Source: Bacteroidota bacterium
GTDB lineage: Bacteria; Bacteroidota; Bacteroidia; Chitinophagales; Chitinophagaceae
DNA length: 61,066 nt
Direction of reading: 5' to 3'
Assembly (NCBI GenBank): GCA_013285915.1
Contig: JABDGS010000010.1
Coordinates: 1-61,066 of the forward strand
The notes under the pieces were generated by a model. The model was not told the DNA's origin, did no database searches, and saw nothing but the letters and a program-made list of their open reading frames with translations. A program made the translations under genes and the position numbers. Of this stretch, positions 25,417 through 33,620 are shown in pieces (the first letter of the stretch is position 1; the number at the start of each line of letters is the position of its first letter).

Positions 25417-26157
25417 CTACTTCTTTACCTGCCATGTTGTAAAATGTGCGGGGTCGAATATCTTCGGGTCAATTTCTTTATTGGCAACAAGGTCGTGGTA
25501 TGTTTCAACCTGTATCAGCTTATCATTAAAATAAAACTTGCAATAAGTTTCACTCCAGCCCTTTTTCATTTTCACCTGGTTTTCAAAAGTACCCTCCTCC
25601 TTGCGGTTATCTTCATATTTAAAAAAGCGCACCGGCACCATCATATCTTTGTCAATCCAAAGCTGGTTTACTTTTTCATCGGTTGTGTTAGCGCCAATAA
25701 CATATACAGGCTTGCCTTTCCAGGTATCTTCATGAAATTTGCCCAGGTCATAATTTAAGTCTTTAAATTCAGCAAGCACTTCTTTAAAAGATGTAAAATA
25801 CATGCCGCCCAAAAAGAATGTAAGCTCATCCCTGTCCTTATCCGCCTTTTGCAACTTACCATCCTTAAACAGGAAAGATGAATCACCTTTATATATAATG
25901 GCATTTCCTTTTGATGGGTCGCCAAAATCAATACGGAAATTGCCCGGAAACATAACATTTTCGTACCAGGTATCGCTTTTAATCAAACTATCATGGCGGT
26001 ATCGGTCTGTTGTTTGGTTAAAGCTGAACGTTTTAAACCATGTTTTACTATACCTGTCGTACATCTTCTGCAAAACAGCTTCCGAATTTAGTTGTTGCTT
26101 TCTAAAGCTGAAAAAGGCCAATATACAGCCTGCCAGCAAAAAATTTTTCAAACTCAT
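25417..26157 (-). CDS. LolA-like exported protein
   Basis: About 246 residues. The N-terminus MSLKNFLLAGCILAFFSF is a signal segment. The fold is predicted to be LolA/LppX-like from the succession of strands: FNQTTDRYRHDSLIKSDTWY, FPGNFRIDFGDPSKGN, YKGDSSFLFKDGKL, and late VIGANTTDEKVNQLWIDKD with MVPVRF. Proteins of this type in Bacteroidota carry lipids or lipoproteins across the periplasm, or are of unknown role. The frame is open from 26190, but the ATG at 26157 begins the signal. Monocistronic. Confidence 0.7.
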   Translation of the reverse strand: MSLKNFLLAGCILAFFSFRKQQLNSEAVLQKMYDRYSKTWFKTFSFNQTTDRYRHDSLIKSDTWYENVMFPGNFRIDFGDPSKGNAIIYKGDSSFLFKDGKLQKADKDRDELTFFLGGMYFTSFKEVLAEFKDLNYDLGKFHEDTWKGKPVYVIGANTTDEKVNQLWIDKDMMVPVRFFKYEDNRKEEGTFENQVKMKKGWSETYCKFYFNDKLIQVETYHDLVANKEIDPKIFDPAHFTTWQVKK

Positions 26158-26389
26158 GTGGTGTGTGTTTAATAGTGGCGAAGAGCACATTAAAAATATA
26201 ATTCTGCCGTTGGTAGCAGCAGAAAATATTTTAAACGGCTTTATTGCGTGGTGGCCTGCCAGCTAAATAAAATGGTCGTATTTACAATGAACCATTTTTT
26301 ATTCAGCGTGGTTTCATAACTATTTTGTTATTTTATAAAATACACGGTACTGTTACGCGGGTATTATTTAAACGATTAAAGCTTTTGTC

Positions 26390-27436
26390 ATGCAATACCT
26401 TAAAACTTATAATAAGCACGATGTACTTTCACTAACACGGCTGCGACGTTTTGAAACTAAAATTGGCGAACGTGTGCAATTAGCGCAGGATAGGTTGCCA
26501 ATGGCTGAAGCAATAGCTAAATCGTCTGCCCGCTTTGTAGTAGTGGGTATACCGGAGGATATTGGCGTAAAAGCCAACCTGGGTATCGGGGGTGCGGACA
26601 GCGCCTGGATGCCTTTTTTACAGGCTTTTTTAAATGTACAGAGCAACGATTTTTTTCCCGGTGATGATGTGCTGCTGTTGGGCCACCTGGATTTTACCGA
26701 ACTATCGGCACTAATTGAAAATAATGCGCACAGCAACGAGGAACGCATTGAAGCATACCGCCACGCTGTAAATACTGTTGATGATGCGGTGGAGCACCTT
26801 GTGAAAACGATCACTGAAAACAAAAAGATACCAATTATAATTGGCGGTGGCCATAACAATGCCTACGGTTGCCTGAAAGGTGCGGCCAAGGGATTATTTA
26901 AGGCGGGGGTTATTCCGCTGGCACAGGTTAATGCTATTAATCTTGATGCCCATGCAGACTACCGCCCTATTGAAGGCCGGCACAGCGGCAACGCCTTTAG
27001 ATATGCGGATGAAGACGGCTATCTTGAAAAATATTGTGTAATTGGCTTGCACGAAAACTACCTGCCCCAAAATGTTTGGGTTGATATGGTAAACGACCCT
27101 TTTTTAGACATTATTACCTACGAGGATATTTTTTTGCATGAGAAGAGAAATTTTATACAGGCAATAGCACATGCGATTGATTTTACCTCAGACACCTATT
27201 GCGGAATTGAACTTGACCTTGACAGCGTGGAACATACACTTAGCAGTGCTATGTCACCGGTTGGCGTAAGGCCCTTACACGCAAGGCAATATGTAACTTT
27301 TGCCGCCGCAGATTGCAAGGTGGCTTACCTGCATATTTGTGAGGGCGCTGCACACCTTGCTGATGGCCGCAAAGACGATACCACCGGCAAATTAATAAGC
27401 TACCTGGTTAGTGATTTTATAAAAACAATTGTGTAA
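26390..27436 (+). CDS. formimidoylglutamase-like arginase-family enzyme
   Basis: 348 residues of the ureohydrolase fold. Metal-binding motifs are GGGHNNAYG, NLDAHADYRP and ELDLDSVEH, which supply the His/Asp ligands of a di-manganese centre. GGGHNN in place of GGDHS is usual in Bacteroidota enzymes annotated as formimidoylglutamase (last step of histidine degradation to glutamate and formamide). No other hut genes are in the window, so the substrate is inferred. Cytoplasmic. Confidence 0.82.
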   Translation: MQYLKTYNKHDVLSLTRLRRFETKIGERVQLAQDRLPMAEAIAKSSARFVVVGIPEDIGVKANLGIGGADSAWMPFLQAFLNVQSNDFFPGDDVLLLGHLDFTELSALIENNAHSNEERIEAYRHAVNTVDDAVEHLVKTITENKKIPIIIGGGHNNAYGCLKGAAKGLFKAGVIPLAQVNAINLDAHADYRPIEGRHSGNAFRYADEDGYLEKYCVIGLHENYLPQNVWVDMVNDPFLDIITYEDIFLHEKRNFIQAIAHAIDFTSDTYCGIELDLDSVEHTLSSAMSPVGVRPLHARQYVTFAAADCKVAYLHICEGAAHLADGRKDDTTGKLISYLVSDFIKTIV

Positions 27437-27598
27437 AAGGAATTTGGCAAAAGAATTTTCGTCGCTCAAATTACAGCAAAAACTAAATTTGGCTGAGCAT
27501 CGTATGTCTATCCCATAAAGTTTTATTCTAATTAAAGTCTGGTAAAGTTTAGCAGCTAATGTCAAAAGATCTATATTTTACTGAACCGGCTTCAAAAC

Positions 27599-27622
27599 CC
27601 CCCTTAAGGGGGATTTAGGGGG
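27599..27622. repeat. CCCCCTTAAGGGGG palindrome plus AGGGGG
   Basis: A 14-bp perfect palindrome followed by ATTTAGGGGG ends 4 bp before the ATG of the TMEM175-like gene. This pattern recurs in many Bacteroidota spacers. Here it covers the expected ribosome-binding site. Confidence 0.6.
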
Positions 27623-27626
27623 TATT

Positions 27627-28250
27627 ATGATGACTGAACAACACAAACTTCCGATGCGCTCGGGCAGGCTTGAAGCCCTTGGTGATGGCATATTTGGTGT
27701 AGCCATGACCATTTTAGTTATAGAACTTGCGTTGCCGCAGTTAACCGGCTCAAGCATGGACGATTTTTTGACGGCGATACAAAAAGTATGGAAACCATTT
27801 ATGTGTTATTCCATAAGTTTTATAGTGCTGGGTATAATGTGGTTTGGCCACAGGATGATGTTTGAGTACATAGGCAAAACAAACCGCTACTTTATTTTTC
27901 TTGGCGTGCTTTTTTATATGGTGGTATGCCTTGTGCCTTTCAGTACAAGGTTTTTGGCCCAGCATACTTTTACATGGTATGCAATTTTGGTATATGGTAT
28001 AAACCTCAGCTTGTGTAACCTTACCCTTTTTGCGCAATGGCAATATGGTATAAACCGCAAAGGTTTGCTGGAAAGAGAATTACCCGCAGAAGTACGCCGC
28101 GAAGCGTCAATTTCATTTCTACTCTCCCCGGTTGTTTATTGTGTAGCTATAGGTTTTTCATTTTTTGCACCGGTTGTTAGCATCATTATTTATGTAATAA
28201 CACCCATATTATACCTGCTGCCCAATAAGCTTGATAAGTATTTGCCGTAA
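27627..28250 (+). CDS. TMEM175/DUF1211-family membrane channel protein
   Basis: 207 residues with about six hydrophobic helices. The hallmark RLEALGDGIFGVAMTILVIEL at the first helix is that of bacterial TMEM175 proteins, which form tetrameric potassium channels lined by the first helix. LGIMWFGHRMMF on the third helix is also typical. The start could be 27627 or 27630. It lies directly behind the CCCCCTTAAGGGGG palindrome and is followed 22 bp after its stop by a heptamer array. Confidence 0.88.
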   Translation: MMTEQHKLPMRSGRLEALGDGIFGVAMTILVIELALPQLTGSSMDDFLTAIQKVWKPFMCYSISFIVLGIMWFGHRMMFEYIGKTNRYFIFLGVLFYMVVCLVPFSTRFLAQHTFTWYAILVYGINLSLCNLTLFAQWQYGINRKGLLERELPAEVRREASISFLLSPVVYCVAIGFSFFAPVVSIIIYVITPILYLLPNKLDKYLP

Positions 28251-28273
28251 GCTGTGCGCAAGTGCCTTTGGTT

Positions 28274-28301
28274 TATGGCCCATAGTTCATGGTTCATAGC
28301 A
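28274..28301 (+). repeat. heptamer array B, CATRGTT family
   Basis: Four degenerate 7-bp units (TATGGCC, CATAGTT, CATGGTT, CATAGCA) 23 bp after the stop of the channel gene. The same family and orientation relative to the gene are found after topA (47628). Confidence 0.7.
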
Positions 28302-28348
28302 AGAAGGCTTCGCAAAACTTTGTGCACCCTACGCCTTCCGCCTTCAAC

Positions 28349-28431
28349 AACTTTAAACTTCAAACTCTAAACTTTAAGCTTCATCTCCGCGCCAATAACT
28401 GGAAACTGGAAACCGCAAACTGTAAACTTTT
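28349..28431 (-). repeat. heptamer arrays C1 and C2, AGTTTNN family
   Basis: Two runs of five 7-bp units: 28349-28383 (AACTTTA, AACTTCA, AACTCTA and so on) and 28397-28431 (AACTGGA, AACTGGA, AACCGCA, AACTGTA, AACTTTT). The second run touches the stop codon of the anti-sigma gene; read downstream of that gene the unit is AGTTTNN/CAGTTTNN. The same family follows the TonB-receptor stop at 52051. Confidence 0.85.
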
Positions 28432-28988
28432 TAATGCTTTTCAATCGCCCTCACCTCAACGGTACCATTATATTTTAAGTGCGGGCAGGTTGATGCAATA
28501 TTCAGCGCCTCCTTCTCAGACGAAGCATAAAAAATAAAATACCCGGTAGGCGCATCACTGTTTGCATGCAGCGTATTTATAAGCGGTTTAGATTGCTGCA
28601 TGGCAATATTCCATCCATCCTGTTTCAGCTCCTCTCCCGCCAGCATATCGTACTTTTTTTGCGCACTGTAATACCAGTCAGCATATTCCTTCACCGATGC
28701 CTGCGACGATAAAAAATTAGCAGGCTCATACAATAGCATCAGGTATTCATTTTTATTATTCTGTGCCGTTGCTGCGGCAGGTTTGGCGGCCATTAAATAG
28801 CCGGTAAAAAATACAGCAGCCATTATAACTGCCGCAAAGGTTAATCTTGCATACAGCCCCTTAAAAGCACCTTTTTGTTTTAGCGCCCCAAGCGTTCTTT
28901 TTTCCATACCTTCCGCCGGTGCTGCTCCTTCATAATAATCGCGAAGCGCGTTCGCATCGTCCGGTAAAAATTCATTATTGTCTTTCAT
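28431..28988 (-). CDS. membrane anti-sigma-like protein fused to a YCII-like domain
   Basis: 185 residues. The N-terminal ~45 residues are cytoplasmic and acidic/helical, a transmembrane helix follows (LTFAAVIMAAVFFTGYLMAA, about residues 49-68), and the C-terminal ~40 residues (GYFIFYASSEKEALNIASTC...TVEVRAIE) match the YCII/DGPF-type fold. It starts 11 bp after the sigma factor stop and so is the probable anti-sigma factor. YCII/DGPF proteins are known as separate neighbours of some ECF sigma groups; here the domain is on the periplasmic side of the presumed anti-sigma. Ligand unknown. Confidence 0.7.
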   Translation of the reverse strand: MKDNNEFLPDDANALRDYYEGAAPAEGMEKRTLGALKQKGAFKGLYARLTFAAVIMAAVFFTGYLMAAKPAAATAQNNKNEYLMLLYEPANFLSSQASVKEYADWYYSAQKKYDMLAGEELKQDGWNIAMQQSKPLINTLHANSDAPTGYFIFYASSEKEALNIASTCPHLKYNGTVEVRAIEKH

Positions 28989-28999
28989 GTTAAAATGTT

Positions 29000-29512
29000 T
29001 TAGTGTAATAGTTTTTGTAATGTTTTTCTCGCGTTAAATAACTGGCTTTTACTGGTGCCTTCGGTAATGTCAAGCAATTGGCTTATCTCTTTGTGTTTAA
29101 AGCCCTGCATATCGTGCAGCACCAGTATTTCCCTGTAACCTGCGGGCAGCATGGCCAGTGCGCGCTGCAGGTCAAGTTTTATAGTTGTGTCAACTTGCAC
29201 AGTTTCATCTTCGGCTGTTTCCAGGTTGTAAGTAGGTTGGGCTTGCCGGTTATATTCCCTTGCACAATTGATGGTAATGCCTGTCAACCATGTTTTAAAG
29301 CTGCTTTGCCAGGTAAAACCCTGCAATTTTGCAACGGCCCTGATCCATGTTTCCTGCACAATTTCCTCGGCCGCATGCGTGTTGCCGTTGGCTAATTGTA
29401 CAGCCATTTTAAAAAGGGGCGTTGTGTGTTTTTGGTATAGCCTGCTAAACACTGTTTCGCTGTGTGTAAGCAAAAACCCCGATACTAACAATTTGTCTTC
29501 TAAGTTTACCAT
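29000..29512 (-). CDS. ECF-type RNA polymerase sigma factor
   Basis: About 170 residues: sigma-2 region (VFSRLYQKHTTPLFKMAVQLANGNTHAAEEIVQETW), then sigma-4 (LPAGYREILVLHDMQGFKHKEISQLLDITEGTSKSQLFNARK). No C-terminal extension. The ATG at 29512 is chosen; upstream in-frame residues to 29584 are unlike the family. Directs RNA polymerase to an unknown regulon and is presumably held by the membrane protein encoded next. Confidence 0.92.
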   Translation of the reverse strand: MVNLEDKLLVSGFLLTHSETVFSRLYQKHTTPLFKMAVQLANGNTHAAEEIVQETWIRAVAKLQGFTWQSSFKTWLTGITINCAREYNRQAQPTYNLETAEDETVQVDTTIKLDLQRALAMLPAGYREILVLHDMQGFKHKEISQLLDITEGTSKSQLFNARKTLQKLLH

Positions 29513-29683
29513 TGGCGCCGTGGTATATACATGTTTGTGCTTAAATGTAGCCGAAAGGTTGTATGGCCAGCAAAAAAAATACAAAAATAATTTGTCGCCT
29601 GGCTATTACACTATAATGTAGCTTCTCGTGCGTCGCACTCTTCAGCGTTCGGTTAATATGGCATCAGAACGATCCTCCATAAA

Positions 29684-29787
29684 AACTTTAAACCTCAAAC
29701 ATTAAACTTTAAACCCCTCACACCTTCGCTCCAATAACTGGAAACCAGAAACTGGAAACTTTTCTCTTCCGGAAACTGGAAACTTTT
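29684..29787 (+). repeat. heptamer arrays D, AACTTTA/AACTGGA family
   Basis: Runs of 7-bp units at 29684-29718 (AACTTTA, AACCTCA, AACATTA, AACTTTA, AACCCCT), 29736-29763 (AACTGGA, AACCAGA, AACTGGA, AACTTTT) and 29774-29787 (AACTGGA, AACTTTT). This is the one array set that precedes genes (divergent sigma factor and MBL hydrolase). It shares AAAA..CCTCC flanking sequence, reversed, with the array at 52051. Confidence 0.8.
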
Positions 29788-29792
29788 TTATA

Positions 29793-29800
29793 TACATTTG
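29793..29800 (+). promoter_or_regulatory. candidate -7 box TACATTTG
   Basis: TAnnTTTG match 17 bp before the ATG of the MBL hydrolase gene, immediately after array D. The -33 element is unclear. Confidence 0.35.
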
Positions 29801-29817
29801 TCTCTCAATTAATTTAT

Positions 29818-30576
29818 ATGAAACACACATTGCTTTCTGTTTTATTTGCAGCAACATTATACAGCGTCATCGCGCAGCGCGCAAACCCCGATGTTATTCA
29901 AACCAATGCAGGCCCGCTAACCATTCAGCCGGTAATGCATGCCAGCCTTGTACTATCAATAAAAGGCCTCACTATTTATGCCGACCCTTCCGGTGCAACA
30001 AGCAATTTTAAAGGTCTTGCGGCGCCTGACATGATCATCATCACCGATATTCATGGCGACCATTTTGATATAAAAGCCATGGACTCCCTAAAAACACCAA
30101 ATACCATTTTGGTTGTTCCACAGGTTGTAGCTGATAAATTGCCTGATGCCGACAAAGCGCATGTAGTTGTTCTAAAAAATGGCGACAACACCGCACAAAA
30201 CGGTATTTCAATAACTGCTTTGCCCATGTATAACTTGCCTGAAAGCCCAACGGCCATGCATACAAAAGGCCGTGGCAACGGCTATGTGCTGGGCATTGGC
30301 GGTAAGCTTATTTATTTGTCTGGCGATACACAGGGCATACCCGAAATGCGCGCCCTTAAAAATATTGATGTAGCATTTGTTTGTATGAACCTGCCGTTTA
30401 CTATGGATGTGCCGGAGGCTGCCGATGCAGTGCTGGCATTTAAGCCAAAAATAGTTTACCCTTATCATTATCGCGGCCGCGGCGGCCTAAGCGATGTAAA
30501 TGCATTTAAAACACTTGTAAACGCCGGTGATAAAAACATTGATGTGCGCCTGCGTAACTGGTACCCAACTATGTAA
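29818..30576 (+). CDS. exported UlaG-like metallo-beta-lactamase-fold hydrolase
   Basis: 252 residues with a signal peptide (ending near VIAQR). The MBL motif reads TDIHGDHFD: the usual first His of HxHxDH is Asp, as seen in some UlaG-like enzymes. Further ligands are in LSGDT and YPYHY. The substrate is unknown; characterised relatives act on lactones, phosphodiesters or other esters. The signal peptide predicts a periplasmic location. A strong terminator follows. Confidence 0.82.
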   Translation: MKHTLLSVLFAATLYSVIAQRANPDVIQTNAGPLTIQPVMHASLVLSIKGLTIYADPSGATSNFKGLAAPDMIIITDIHGDHFDIKAMDSLKTPNTILVVPQVVADKLPDADKAHVVVLKNGDNTAQNGISITALPMYNLPESPTAMHTKGRGNGYVLGIGGKLIYLSGDTQGIPEMRALKNIDVAFVCMNLPFTMDVPEAADAVLAFKPKIVYPYHYRGRGGLSDVNAFKTLVNAGDKNIDVRLRNWYPTM

Positions 30577-30598
30577 TGTTAAATGTTTTTATAATAAG

Positions 30599-30630
30599 AG
30601 CCCCGGTACTTAAAAATACCGGGGCTTTTA
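30599..30630 (+). terminator. intrinsic terminator after the MBL hydrolase
   Basis: AGCCCCGGTA (30599-30608) pairs perfectly with TACCGGGGCT (30617-30626), followed by TTTT. Confidence 0.9.
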
Positions 30631-30720
30631 ATTATCTGTTATCTGCAATAAAAAAATGTTACCTGCCCAACCGTCCCCGCAAAAAAATTATCCTTGTTAA
30701 AGGATAATAAGTAACCCTTT

Positions 30721-30873
30721 ATGATGAATTGTATAAAAACAATTATCAGTGTAGCATTTTTAGCAGCTATGCTGTTAACAGTATTATTATTTGATGCAAT
30801 TGACAAGTGCTGCGGCTTAATTGTAAGCATTTTCAGCAGGCCCCAAAAACCGGTTGTCAAAGCCGGCGTGTAA
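30721..30873 (+). CDS. possible 50-residue membrane peptide
   Basis: An open frame starting ATGATG encodes a 50-residue peptide with one hydrophobic helix (TIISVAFLAAMLLTVLLF) and a short basic tail. A TTATCCTT/AAAGGATAA hairpin lies 14-33 bp upstream (30688-30707). Its last 17 bp run antiparallel over the 3' end of the barrel gene. No homologue is recognised and no ribosome-binding site is obvious, so it may be chance. Confidence 0.25.
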   Translation: MMNCIKTIISVAFLAAMLLTVLLFDAIDKCCGLIVSIFSRPQKPVVKAGV

Positions 30874-32209
30874 TACCAAAACCAAGACCAAAACTGTAGG
30901 GATAGGTTTTTACAACATTGTTGTTGTTTATTGAGTTTATGGCGTACATAAATGATGGCAGCAGTGTAATGCTTGTTGATTTGCCAAGTTTGTATTGTAA
31001 CTCAACATTTGTTTGCATTGAAAAATAAACAGCCCTTACACCCTGCAGTTTGCTTATCAAAACAGGTTCTCCGCCCCCGTAACCGCTTTCTATTTCAGTT
31101 CTTATTTTAGTGCTTAACAAAATGTTGGCGGCAACGCCTGCTCCTGGTGTAACTGATAAATACCTGTTGGCAAACACTGTGTACCCAATCATTGCAGGTA
31201 TAATGGCATATTGCAGGTGATGTTGCCCCATGTTTGAGTTGATACTGTCACCTCTTGCTGGTACGCCCCCAAATATTGGCTTTACATAAGAGTAACCTGA
31301 CGAAGTAACATATTTATAACCAAGCGTGTTATCTGAATATAATGTTTGCGGGCGAATGCCAATAGCATTATTTGAATAAATTAATCCTGTTTTAAAGCTG
31401 ATATTTTTATTGATCTGTTTTTTTAGCAATATCCCCGCAGAAAATGAAAACTCATGATGCTCCCTTCCCCTGATCTCATCTTTCCCGTCGTGGCGCCGGT
31501 TATCATCATCGTCGTCATCAAGGTTGTAATTCATAAAATCAGTTGAGGCATACATGGTCAGCAGCCAGGGGTTATTATGGGTCCGCACAGTTACTTGTGG
31601 TGCATTTTTACCCAGGCCACCCATTGGCAATGGTTGCAACAAACCTTGTTGGCCTGCCAAAAAATTACTCGCGTAAGATAAAGGCGGGGCTGTTTTTTCA
31701 GTTAGTAAGGTAAGCCTGTTTCTTAGTGCGGCTTGCATCGGCACCTGCGCCCGGGCCTGGGCAGCCATCACGAATGAATTTTGAACCGGCTCAATATGCT
31801 GTTCTCTAACTTCAGCAAGGTTTTTCTTAACTTGTTCAGCAACGGGGTTGTTTTCATTTGTGTTCCCTGCATTGGCGACTGGTGTTTTTGTCTCATAGCC
31901 TGGCGATTTTACTGTTTGAGATGTTGTTGGTTTTAACGTTTTTACGTTATCAATTATTTTGCCACTAATAGCGTGCTTTGCCTGCCTGTTATAATAATGT
32001 TGATAAATATTAAGCCCGGCCAGTAATGCAATAATTATTACAGAAGCCTGTTTTATTCGTTTTAGTTTCCGTTTATAATAAACAGTTTCAACGCCATTCA
32101 ACTCTGCCTGTATGTTCTTCCACACGTCCGGGCCTGGCTCTGCCTCAAACTGCTGATAAGCGTTCCGGAAAAGCTCATCATTTTCGTTTAAATTTTTATT
32201 CATAGGCAT
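30857..32209 (-). CDS. anti-sigma-like protein fused to an outer-membrane beta-barrel
   Basis: 450 residues. The N-terminal ~50 residues (FRNAYQQFEAEPGPDVWKNI) and the helix ASVIIIALLAGLNIYQHYY (~54-72) look like a Bacteroidota anti-sigma factor crossing the inner membrane. The C-terminal ~230 residues look like an outer-membrane beta-barrel (alternating aromatic strands and a final ...FGLGFGITRRL), with an Asp-rich stretch DDDDDDN near 230 that may bind calcium. The ATG overlaps the sigma factor stop as TAATG, so translation is coupled. A single chain from cytoplasm to outer membrane would need the long linker (~75-210) to span the periplasm, or processing. Confidence 0.72.
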   Translation of the reverse strand: MPMNKNLNENDELFRNAYQQFEAEPGPDVWKNIQAELNGVETVYYKRKLKRIKQASVIIIALLAGLNIYQHYYNRQAKHAISGKIIDNVKTLKPTTSQTVKSPGYETKTPVANAGNTNENNPVAEQVKKNLAEVREQHIEPVQNSFVMAAQARAQVPMQAALRNRLTLLTEKTAPPLSYASNFLAGQQGLLQPLPMGGLGKNAPQVTVRTHNNPWLLTMYASTDFMNYNLDDDDDDNRRHDGKDEIRGREHHEFSFSAGILLKKQINKNISFKTGLIYSNNAIGIRPQTLYSDNTLGYKYVTSSGYSYVKPIFGGVPARGDSINSNMGQHHLQYAIIPAMIGYTVFANRYLSVTPGAGVAANILLSTKIRTEIESGYGGGEPVLISKLQGVRAVYFSMQTNVELQYKLGKSTSITLLPSFMYAINSINNNNVVKTYPYSFGLGFGITRRL

Positions 32210-32784
32210 TAAATTGAAGCCGTTTTTTGTAACCCAATAATTTTTTGCTGTAAAATGGCCCGGGCATCAGACAGGTTTGATTTGGAGGTTCCCTCTGTAA
32301 TTCCTAAAAGACCGGCAATTTCTTTGTGCTTAAAGCCTTCAAGTACAAACAGGTTAAAAACCATTCTGTAAACGGGGGTTAATGACTGCACCAGTTCCAG
32401 CAGTTGTTTTTCAGCGAGGTTAGATTCGCCATCGGCATATTTCGCCGGTAGCATTGCATCTTCGTCAAGCTCTGTAACAAGGCGAAGGTTACTGTTTTTT
32501 TTGCCTTTATATTTTAACAGGGCGGTATTAACCATTATTTTCCTTATCCACCCCTCCATCGATCCTTTGCCCGAGTATGATTGTAAATATTTAAATACTT
32601 TAATAAAACCATCCTGTAATATCTCTTCGGCTTCTTCCCTGCTTTTTGCATACCACATACAAACCCCCAGCATTTTATTGCAGTACAATTTATACAGGGC
32701 ATTTTGTGCAGCCCTGTCATTTTTCAAACATTTCTGTATTAGCTGCTCATTTGGGCCGTGCAAATATGAATAGTTTTGAGGCAT
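32209..32784 (-). CDS. ECF-type RNA polymerase sigma factor
   Basis: About 191 residues with sigma-2 (QNALYKLYCNKMLGVCMWYAKSREEAEEILQDGFIKVFKYL) and sigma-4 (LTPVYRMVFNLFVLEGFKHKEIAGLLGITEGTSKSNLSDAR). The ATG at 32784 precedes MPQNYSYLHG; the open frame extends to 32844 without adding family sequence. Translationally coupled to the barrel-fused anti-sigma. Confidence 0.92.
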   Translation of the reverse strand: MPQNYSYLHGPNEQLIQKCLKNDRAAQNALYKLYCNKMLGVCMWYAKSREEAEEILQDGFIKVFKYLQSYSGKGSMEGWIRKIMVNTALLKYKGKKNSNLRLVTELDEDAMLPAKYADGESNLAEKQLLELVQSLTPVYRMVFNLFVLEGFKHKEIAGLLGITEGTSKSNLSDARAILQQKIIGLQKTASI

Positions 32785-33046
32785 AGATACTGCAAGCTTT
32801 AAATTGGTTGGGTATACCAAAAAAAATCCCTTTTTTTGGGCCAATACTAACCAAAATCGCGTTTTTTTCTTGTGATGGATGTCATGTGCCGTCCAAATAG
32901 CCTTAAAAGCCGGTTAAATGCCGCTATTATCGGGTGTTACATGGGAAGTTATAAGCTTATTTTGAGCAGACTTTGAAGTTTGGGAAAGGGACCGCGGGGT
33001 ATTATTTCGACTTTGGCGTAAAGAAGCAGGCTTCATTCTCAAATAT

Positions 33047-33391
33047 CTACCACCTGGGTTTAATAAAATACAATGCATTTCCATCGGGATCGGTGAAATG
33101 CAGAAAACTGCCGCCTTCTTCCTGCCTTGATGAATATGGCATGGATAAATCGTCCAATAATTGCTTTGCACCATCAAAATCATCTGCCGTCAACCCGATA
33201 GAAATATTTCCCTCGCCGCCGCCGTGGTCGTCTTTTGAAGGGTGCAGGCCAAGTACCACGCCCGGTACGGCTAACTGCGCATAGTGGTTCCCCCAGCGCT
33301 GTTTTACCGTAAACCCTATTGACTGATAAAAGGCAATAGAAGTATCCATATTTCTTACCATCACGGTTACATTGGCTTCGGTAATTGTCAT
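33047..33391 (-). CDS. VOC-superfamily (glyoxalase-like) protein
   Basis: 114 residues. It starts with VTVMVRNMDTSIAFYQSIGFTV and ends with FTDPDGNALYF, the usual paired beta-alpha-beta-beta-beta layout with DPDGN closing motif. Predicted cytoplasmic homodimer; substrate unknown. It is a distinct member from the one at 11967. The ATG at 33391 is supported by the immediate beta-1 strand. Confidence 0.82.
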   Translation of the reverse strand: MTITEANVTVMVRNMDTSIAFYQSIGFTVKQRWGNHYAQLAVPGVVLGLHPSKDDHGGGEGNISIGLTADDFDGAKQLLDDLSMPYSSRQEEGGSFLHFTDPDGNALYFIKPRW

Positions 33392-33563
33392 GACGAAAAT
33401 TTTGGGGTGAAAAATTAAAACGCCACACTAAATTATGCAACTTCAACTGTAACATAATCCTCACGGACAGCATAGAGGTGCGGTTCTGTAAAATTCGTAC
33501 CAATAGTTTTGACAAGGAAAAGAAAAATGCATCAGCAATTTTAGTCTATTTCTTTAATATTTC

Positions 33564-33619
33564 TTTTGCCCTCTGCCTTTTGCCTTTTACCCCTTGCCTT
33601 CTGCCTTCCACCTTCTGCC
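33564..33619 (-). repeat. heptamer array E, (GGCAGAA)-family x8
   Basis: Eight consecutive 7-bp units on the plus strand (TTTTGCC, CTCTGCC, TTTTGCC, TTTTACC, CCTTGCC, TTCTGCC, TTCCACC, TTCTGCC), ending 1 bp before the stop codon of the sialate O-acetylesterase. Read downstream of that gene the unit is GGCAGAA. Confidence 0.88.
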
Positions 33620-33620
33620 T

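Noticed and set aside
24909-25442. 177-residue open frame
   Set aside because: It is the translation of the four-copy tandem repeat; frame persists only because the unit length is near a multiple of 3 and the protein has no known features.
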